Source of the DNA: Anaerostipes amylophilus
GTDB lineage: Bacteria > Bacillota > Clostridia > Lachnospirales > Lachnospiraceae
Assembly: GCF_025567365.1 (NCBI RefSeq)
Contig: NZ_JAOQJG010000014.1
Coordinates: 1 to 5,425 of the forward strand
Length of the DNA: 5,425 nt
Direction: 5' to 3'
Below are positions 1 through 3,342 of the stretch, piece by piece. The position numbers and the translations under genes were made by a program. Numbering within the stretch: position 1 is the first letter of the stretch; every line of letters begins with the position of its first letter. The notes beneath the pieces are model-generated. The model was not told the DNA's origin. It did no database searches and saw nothing but the letters and a program-made list of their open reading frames with translations.

Positions 1-909
1 ATCCTCTTTAAAATAAGCATTTGTAGGATCTACATAGTAGTATGTTCCATCAATCTGAACCAGATTCCATGCATGTCGAATTCTATTATCATTTCCTATA
101 CCACCCTCAAACAAAGCATTTAAACCAACTACATTTGCCATATAATAGAAAGTTGAAGCATATCCGTCGCAAACAGATAATCCATCTAAGACAGCTCCTG
201 TTAGATCGTGCTGATATTTTGTTTCGTTATTATCGTCGTACCGCACGTTTGAAACGATCCAGTTCGTGACTGCTTTAAATTTATCATAATCAGATTTCCC
301 ATCAAGATTCATAGATTTAATTACTTCATCAAGTTTTTTTGTTGCTTTATGATATCGATCACTCATATCACGATAGCCACCAATACCATCATAATAACCT
401 TTATAAGTTCCATCTGAATAGGATGTATCAAGTGAATCTCCGCTTTCTGAATAAACTTCTCCACCACAATTTTGCATTGATACTAACGTGTATCCTTCAT
501 TTGCTTTTCCTGTGTCTTCTCGAACTACTTTTTGTATGTCTTTTTTAAATTGATCATTTTCAATCCCATCAATTTTCTTACCTGATTTAATTTCAAATGG
601 AATCTTTACTGTAAATTTATCATATTTATCTTCCAGATAAATTTTTTTTGCCATAGTTCCAATATTTTTGACTGCCTCATCATAAGATGTGTATACATAA
701 GTTTTATCTGTTGTACATTGAACATCACCATATTGATCATTTTGATAATAAAATCCATCTACGCTAGAATCAGCTAGTTTTTTATTTGTTTCTGCTGCCC
801 TTACCAAAATGCCGGAATTAGGCAACACACCAGTCGTTACCGTAGCCATAGATAATGCAACAGCCATCGCAGCTGCTATCACTCGCTTTCCTTTTTTCAC
901 TTTACTCAT
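1..909 (-). CDS. Secreted transglutaminase-like protein (C-terminus beyond left edge)
   Basis: Partial gene: 303 codons are visible with no stop, and the frame runs off the left edge. ATG at 909 is preceded at 9 nt by GGAGG (919-923). Residues 1-38 form a signal peptide: basic MSKVKKGKR, a hydrophobic Ala/Val/Met core, then a likely cleavage after VRA (residue 38 or 39). Residues 205-300 carry the transglutaminase-like (papain-fold) core with Cys247 in SVCDGYA, His279 in RHAWN and Asp294 in YYVDPTN, the expected order and spacing of the triad. The mature protein should therefore act outside the cell on protein or peptide amide bonds, as a protease, cross-linker or wall-modifying enzyme; the substrate cannot be read from sequence. 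Residues 40-200 match nothing I recognise. The gene starts 21 nt after the transposase stop and no convincing promoter of its own is visible, so it may be read from further upstream. The family is confident, the biochemical role is not. Confidence 0.9.
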   Translation of the reverse strand, partial: MSKVKKGKRVIAAAMAVALSMATVTTGVLPNSGILVRAAETNKKLADSSVDGFYYQNDQYGDVQCTTDKTYVYTSYDEAVKNIGTMAKKIYLEDKYDKFTVKIPFEIKSGKKIDGIENDQFKKDIQKVVREDTGKANEGYTLVSMQNCGGEVYSESGDSLDTSYSDGTYKGYYDGIGGYRDMSDRYHKATKKLDEVIKSMNLDGKSDYDKFKAVTNWIVSNVRYDDNNETKYQHDLTGAVLDGLSVCDGYASTFYYMANVVGLNALFEGGIGNDNRIRHAWNLVQIDGTYYYVDPTNAYFKED

Positions 910-930
910 AATAATCTACCTCCAATTATT

Positions 931-1332
931 TTACCCCCTTGTTTTTTGTTGCTTTACATACCACTGGATCGTTTCTTCATCAACATAAGGTTCTGTGCTG
1001 ACCAGATATGCCCTTGTCCAAAGAGCGTTCATCTTTGATAGTTCCTTAAACTCCTTTCTTAAGATTTTCGATGAATACTCTCTAATGCTCCCCATGATCC
1101 TTGTTATTGTTGTCTGTGGATATGCTCTTACATATAAATATACATGATCCACATCACATTTCATCTCAAGGATCTCAATCTGATCCTTTTCACACTGTTC
1201 CTTTGTCAATTCTTTCATTCGTTGTTCTACACCGGGGATCAAGAAAATTTTTCTTCGGTACTTAGAACAAAAAACGAAATGATACTTGATCAGTGACGTT
1301 GTTGTTTTATTTGTCTTATATTCTCTCTTCAT
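931..1332 (-). CDS. tnpA: IS200/IS605-family Y1 transposase TnpA with altered HUH motif
   Basis: A 133-residue protein of normal length for the Y1 (HUH, tyrosine) transposases, which cut and rejoin single-stranded DNA at hairpin ends. Family landmarks are the N-terminal KYHFVFCSKYRRK (residues 16-28), the VDHVYLYV block around residue 63, LWTRAYLVST near 103-112, and the C-terminal WYVKQQ with presumed nucleophile Tyr125. The metal-binding HUH motif, normally His-x-His, reads His63-Val64-Tyr65, so one ligand is missing and the enzyme is probably inactive or altered. The frame is otherwise intact. ATG at 1332 is preferred over an upstream in-frame TTG at 1389, because MKREYKTNK matches the usual family start and the upstream residues do not. 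No ribosome site precedes this ATG. No tnpB accompanies it. A REP-associated (RAYT-type) or domesticated relative is an alternative reading. Confidence 0.9.
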   Translation of the reverse strand: MKREYKTNKTTTSLIKYHFVFCSKYRRKIFLIPGVEQRMKELTKEQCEKDQIEILEMKCDVDHVYLYVRAYPQTTITRIMGSIREYSSKILRKEFKELSKMNALWTRAYLVSTEPYVDEETIQWYVKQQKTRG

Positions 1333-1338
1333 GCTTTT

Positions 1339-1367
1339 ATTATAACACAGCGTGTAGTAGTTTACAA
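1339..1367 (-). promoter_or_regulatory. Predicted promoter of tnpA
   Basis: On the minus strand, TTGTAA (1367-1362) lies exactly 17 bases from a perfect TATAAT (1344-1339), which is preceded by TG-T as an extended -10. Only six bases separate the -10 from the tnpA ATG, so transcription would begin at or within the start codon and the message would be leaderless. The -35 sits in the loop of the palindrome at 1353-1381. Confidence 0.5.
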
Positions 1368-1381
1368 TACACACTACTACA
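1353..1381. repeat. Palindrome in the presumed left end of the IS200-like element
   Basis: An 8-bp inverted repeat, TGTAGTAG/CTACTACA (arms 1353-1360 and 1374-1381), encloses a 13-base loop just upstream of tnpA. Y1 transposases recognise subterminal hairpins of this kind, so it is a candidate left-end hairpin. No matching right-end hairpin can be placed, because the next gene begins 21 bases after tnpA. Confidence 0.45.
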
Positions 1382-1390
1382 TTTTTCAAA

Positions 1391-1430
1391 AAAACATAAA
1401 AAAGCCTCTAATCCAAAGTTGGATTAGAGG
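1391..1430 (-). terminator. Strong intrinsic terminator upstream of tnpA
   Basis: A perfect 10-bp stem, CCTCTAATCC (1405-1414) and GGATTAGAGG (1421-1430), has loop AAAGTT and can extend by one A-T pair. On the minus strand it is followed by CTTTTTTATG and then a second run of seven Ts (to 1391), an excellent U-tract. No U-tract follows on the plus strand, so it acts on leftward transcripts. It would end the SecB-like operon. It also matches the terminator hairpin known from IS200 left ends, which shields the transposase from outside transcription. Confidence 0.85.
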
Positions 1431-1637
1431 ACAAAATTAATTTTCTGATATTTTATTTCGATTTTACTGATATTATACGAACGGCAAGCCATCCATCGCA
1501 TACTGCAAACAGACACCAAATGGTATTTGTACAATGTCAGCAAAAAATCTTTTTTTCTCTTTGGAAATCTTAATTTAACTTACACTTATATTTTAACATA
1601 TGGGAATATATTTTGCAATCTCTTATTACCCATACGT
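1431..1637. other. Intergenic region with a GC-richer island
   Basis: Together with the tnpA promoter and terminator, this makes a gap of about 300 bases without a gene. Around 1479-1545 there is a more GC-rich patch containing ACCAAATGGTATTTG (arms CAAAT/ATTTG) and the palindrome TTGTACAA. Leftward it can be read in two frames without a stop for some 20 codons, but with no start codon or ribosome site, so I do not call a gene. A bulged inverted repeat (TATGGGAATA at 1599-1608, TATT-A-CCCATA at 1624-1634) follows the SecB-like stop but has no U-tract. The rest is AT-rich and shows nothing further. Confidence 0.5.
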
Positions 1638-2027
1638 TCAATCTAACATATTATTAATATTAAATATAGGAAGCACAACTGCATCTGTTTCTGGTTGGGC
1701 AGTTAAAATAGAAAGTTGATTTCTTAAATACGGCATCATAATCGCTACTCCATTTTTTGTAATTAATGTTTCGATATCTTTTTCTGTTAAATTACATTGG
1801 GAATCTAATGTAAAAAATCCAGATAAACTAATATAAACCGTATACTCTGCTTCTTTTTCGCCCTCTAATTTTAAGGTTACTCTATAATTTTCATCAGATT
1901 GATATACCTCTGATGAAATATTAAATTTAAATTCAGCATTTGTTTTAAATCCTTGCCTTTGAAAGTCTATTTTGTCATAAACAAGATTATTTAATTTTAA
2001 AATGCTTTCTACTTTTTTATTATTCAT
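1638..2027 (-). CDS. SecB-like chaperone
   Basis: A 129-residue protein, slightly shorter than E. coli SecB (about 155), with the SecB fold pattern: alternating beta-strand segments from residue 32 to 73, the strand-turn block YISLSGFFTLDS (65-76), then MPYLRNQLSILTAQ (98-111) and the terminal VVLPIFNIN (117-125). SecB family proteins are tetrameric cytoplasmic holdases that keep clients unfolded, either for SecA-driven export or, in toxin-antitoxin-chaperone modules, to protect an antitoxin. Classical SecB belongs to Proteobacteria, so a copy in an apparent Firmicute suggests the accessory type. It is the last gene of a three-gene operon: ATG at 2027 follows the preceding stop by 8 nt, and its ribosome site overlaps that stop. 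The likely client is therefore a neighbour's product. The family assignment is from pattern recognition, without a database search. Confidence 0.8.
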   Translation of the reverse strand: MNNKKVESILKLNNLVYDKIDFQRQGFKTNAEFKFNISSEVYQSDENYRVTLKLEGEKEAEYTVYISLSGFFTLDSQCNLTEKDIETLITKNGVAIMMPYLRNQLSILTAQPETDAVVLPIFNINNMLD

Positions 2028-2031
2028 TTTT

Positions 2032-2037
2032 CTCCTT
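2032..2037 (-). promoter_or_regulatory. Ribosome site overlapping the upstream stop codon
   Basis: AAGGAG lies 4 nt before the SecB-like ATG. Its first two As are part of the TAA stop of the preceding gene (TAAGGAG), so a ribosome terminating on the upstream gene is already placed to start on the chaperone gene. This indicates translational coupling and a fixed ratio between the two proteins. Confidence 0.7.
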
Positions 2038-2581
2038 ACGCAACATAATTTATATTATTGTTTATATGATCCATTTTTATTTCAATTCTATTATTTTGTT
2101 CTATTGGTGTTACTTTAACTGATCCTCTCTGTATCATTAATCTTTTTTTAGATTTAAATATATTGTTATATGAACGATTATTTATTTTACTGTTAATATA
2201 TGCGATATAATCTGCAATTTCTTCTTCATCAGCTTCATAATATTCTCCTTTTGTTGGAAAATCAAGTGTGTCTACTGATTCTTTATTACATGGATTACAT
2301 CTTGTAACTCCATTTTTTTCTACAATGATATAATATTCATTTGAATTTAAATAAACATCATACATTGTTACTTTATCTTTCATAATATCTAATAACTGCT
2401 TTCGAGAAGTTTTTGCAACTATCCAACGAAGTTCTCTTCTATCATCACATAAGGTAACAATAAATAATTGGCCAGATTCATCTATACAAGAAAAGAAAAT
2501 TGGTCTAGCTGCTTCAAAAAAAATATAGTCATAATAAAATGTTTTTTTATCATTTTGAAAAAAAATATTATTCCTCATCAT
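2036..2581 (-). CDS. Uncharacterised protein, middle gene of the SecB-like operon
   Basis: 181 residues, not recognised with confidence. Residues 15-90 alternate short beta-like stretches (FYYDYIFF, PIFFSCI, LFIVTL, RWIVAK, YYIIVEK) with a helix around 60-70, suggesting a compact mixed alpha/beta domain. CNPC (95-98) could bind metal or form a disulfide. An acidic stretch (YYEADEEEIADYIAYI, 114-129) precedes a basic segment (KSKKR, 143-147) and an Asn-rich C-terminus. There is no signal peptide, membrane segment or helix-turn-helix that I can see, so it should be cytoplasmic. The frame can be extended to a GTG at 2587, but that codon overlaps the ribosome site GGGGAG. ATG at 2581 (5 nt spacing) or at 2578 (8 nt) fits better. 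It begins 2 nt after the preceding stop. By its position between an unknown protein and a SecB-like chaperone it is the natural candidate client; that is inference. Confidence 0.8.
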   Translation of the reverse strand: MMRNNIFFQNDKKTFYYDYIFFEAARPIFFSCIDESGQLFIVTLCDDRRELRWIVAKTSRKQLLDIMKDKVTMYDVYLNSNEYYIIVEKNGVTRCNPCNKESVDTLDFPTKGEYYEADEEEIADYIAYINSKINNRSYNNIFKSKKRLMIQRGSVKVTPIEQNNRIEIKMDHINNNINYVA

Positions 2582-2583
2582 AT

Positions 2584-3018
2584 TCACTCCCCTTCGTTAA
2601 CTTCCTTAAAATCAGTATATGTAATTACTTTTTCATAAATCCACCAATCTATATGAGATTTTTGCTTTGGCTTTCTATCTTTTGTCCGTTGAGATAATCC
2701 AGTTTCTTTTTTTATTTTTCCATATGCCAAAATTGCTTTGGAATTTTTTTTGGTAAAAAATTTCATCATCCTTTTAGCATCTTTATACTCTTCAAAACAT
2801 GATGTGCTATATGTTCCAATATCATTTAAATCTAATGTTTCTGTGTTTCCATTTCTTTCTAATGTTTCCTGATAAGTTGATATAAATGCATGCTGATTCA
2901 ATATTCCATATTTACAAATCCTATATACATTATATTCATTTTCTTTGGCTCCAGCTTTTATAATATCATCTTTTGGGACATAAACTGGAAAACATTTTTT
3001 TGCATGTTCTTTTGTCAT
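2584..3018 (-). CDS. Uncharacterised protein, first gene of the SecB-like operon
   Basis: 144 residues, lysine-rich, no signal peptide or membrane segment, not recognised. It has well-defined blocks that look like a conserved enzyme-like core: VYRICKYG (31-38), AFISTYQE (44-51), IGTYSTSCFEE (67-77), AILAYGKI (95-102) and SHIDWWIYE (121-129). An Arg on a first strand followed by a Y-S-T-S strand recalls ADP-ribosyltransferase folds, but the expected E-x-E element is not clear, so this is only a suggestion. In-frame TTG (3048) and ATG (3033) codons lie upstream; ATG at 3018 is chosen because AGAAGGA precedes it by 5 nt, while the others have no ribosome site and crowd the predicted promoter. 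It is first in the operon, and its TGA stop directly follows the ribosome site of the next gene, so translation is coupled. Confidence 0.8.
   Translation of the reverse strand: MTKEHAKKCFPVYVPKDDIIKAGAKENEYNVYRICKYGILNQHAFISTYQETLERNGNTETLDLNDIGTYSTSCFEEYKDAKRMMKFFTKKNSKAILAYGKIKKETGLSQRTKDRKPKQKSHIDWWIYEKVITYTDFKEVNEGE
2587..2592 (-). promoter_or_regulatory. Ribosome site of the middle operon gene
   Basis: GGGGAG immediately precedes the TGA stop of the first gene (GGGGAGTGA) and lies 5 nt before ATG 2581. It excludes the overlapping GTG at 2587 as a likely start and couples the two genes. Confidence 0.65.
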
Positions 3019-3023
3019 ATTAT

Positions 3024-3030
3024 TCCTTCT
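3024..3030 (-). promoter_or_regulatory. Ribosome site that fixes the start of the first operon gene
   Basis: AGAAGGA, 5 nt upstream of ATG 3018, is the only good ribosome site near the possible starts and decides for the 144-residue product. Confidence 0.6.
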
Positions 3031-3050
3031 CATTTGTTTTCTATACAAAG

Positions 3051-3078
3051 ATTATAACATATTGTATTAAATATGACA
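3051..3078 (-). promoter_or_regulatory. Predicted promoter of the SecB-like operon
   Basis: A perfect TATAAT (3056-3051) with an extended -10 TG (TGTTATAAT) lies about 30 bases before ATG 3018. The best -35 is a weak TGTCAT (3078-3073) at 16-base spacing. The same nine bases TGTTATAAT form the -10 of the tnpA promoter. No operator-like inverted repeat is evident. Confidence 0.6.
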
Positions 3079-3119
3079 CTTTTTTTTAGAATTTTAAAAA
3101 ATTACTTTTATTTTTACCC

Positions 3120-3275
3120 CTAATATCTCCCATTGATCTTCTGCCACCATTCATTAGAAACAAATAGTCTTTCTTCTCCGCATTTCTGGCAATCTGTATG
3201 ATCTTTGATCTTATCATTGCAAAATTCTGCTTCATTTTCAAGAATCTTGCGATCAGAATATAAATATTTCTCCAT
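3120..3275 (-). CDS. 51-residue CxxC microprotein
   Basis: A small gene: ATG at 3275 is preceded at 9 nt by a strong GAGGAG (3285-3290), and the frame runs 51 codons to TAG. The product is charged and soluble, with Cys19, a C-x-x-C (CQKC, residues 29-32) and an aromatic end (SNEWWQKINGRY). Three cysteines might hold zinc or an iron centre, perhaps as a dimer, but a full zinc ribbon with two CxxC knuckles is not present. I do not recognise the family. It lies just downstream of the surface-protein terminator, so it is expressed by read-through or from a promoter I cannot see, and it precedes the SecB-like operon promoter by about 40 bases. The ribosome site and a plausible codon pattern support a real gene; its function is unknown. 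Confidence 0.6.
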   Translation of the reverse strand: MEKYLYSDRKILENEAEFCNDKIKDHTDCQKCGEERLFVSNEWWQKINGRY

Positions 3276-3295
3276 TTTGTTCTTCTCCTCTTTTT

Positions 3296-3331
3296 ACAGA
3301 AACGATCCCACAGCCAAAAGACTGTGAGATC
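3296..3331 (-). terminator. Hairpin terminator of the surface-protein gene
   Basis: A 12-bp stem (arms 3304-3315 and 3320-3331, loop of four) begins 11 bases past the stop codon. Two positions are mismatched C/A on the plus strand but become G-U pairs in the minus-strand RNA, so the hairpin is built for leftward transcripts. The following GTTTCTGT is a weak U-tract, so some read-through into the small downstream gene is plausible. Confidence 0.65.
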
Positions 3332-3342
3332 ATAATTATTTC

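Noticed and set aside
42..548. Two plus-strand open frames (42-269 and 339-548)
   Set aside because: They lie antisense inside the transglutaminase gene, have low-complexity His/Tyr/Leu-rich products and no ribosome site. The minus-strand frame has a signal peptide and a catalytic triad.
1333..1389. N-terminal extension of TnpA from a TTG at 1389
   Set aside because: The extra 19 residues do not resemble the family, overlap the predicted promoter and palindrome, and have no ribosome site. ATG 1332 gives the usual family N-terminus.
1440..1480. Repeated CTGATATT near 1445 and 1468 as a target-site duplication or array
   Set aside because: Only eight bases, two copies, in AT-rich sequence. 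It does not bracket an element, and IS200/IS605 elements do not make target duplications.
1599..1634. Bulged inverted repeat after the SecB-like stop as an operon terminator
   Set aside because: It has a 15-base loop, mostly weak pairs and no U-tract on the minus strand. The hairpin at 1391-1430 is far better.
3081..3119. A/T-run hairpin (AATTTT/AAAATT) after the small CxxC gene as a terminator
   Set aside because: The stem has only A-T pairs and would be very weak; the T/A runs are expected by chance in this composition.
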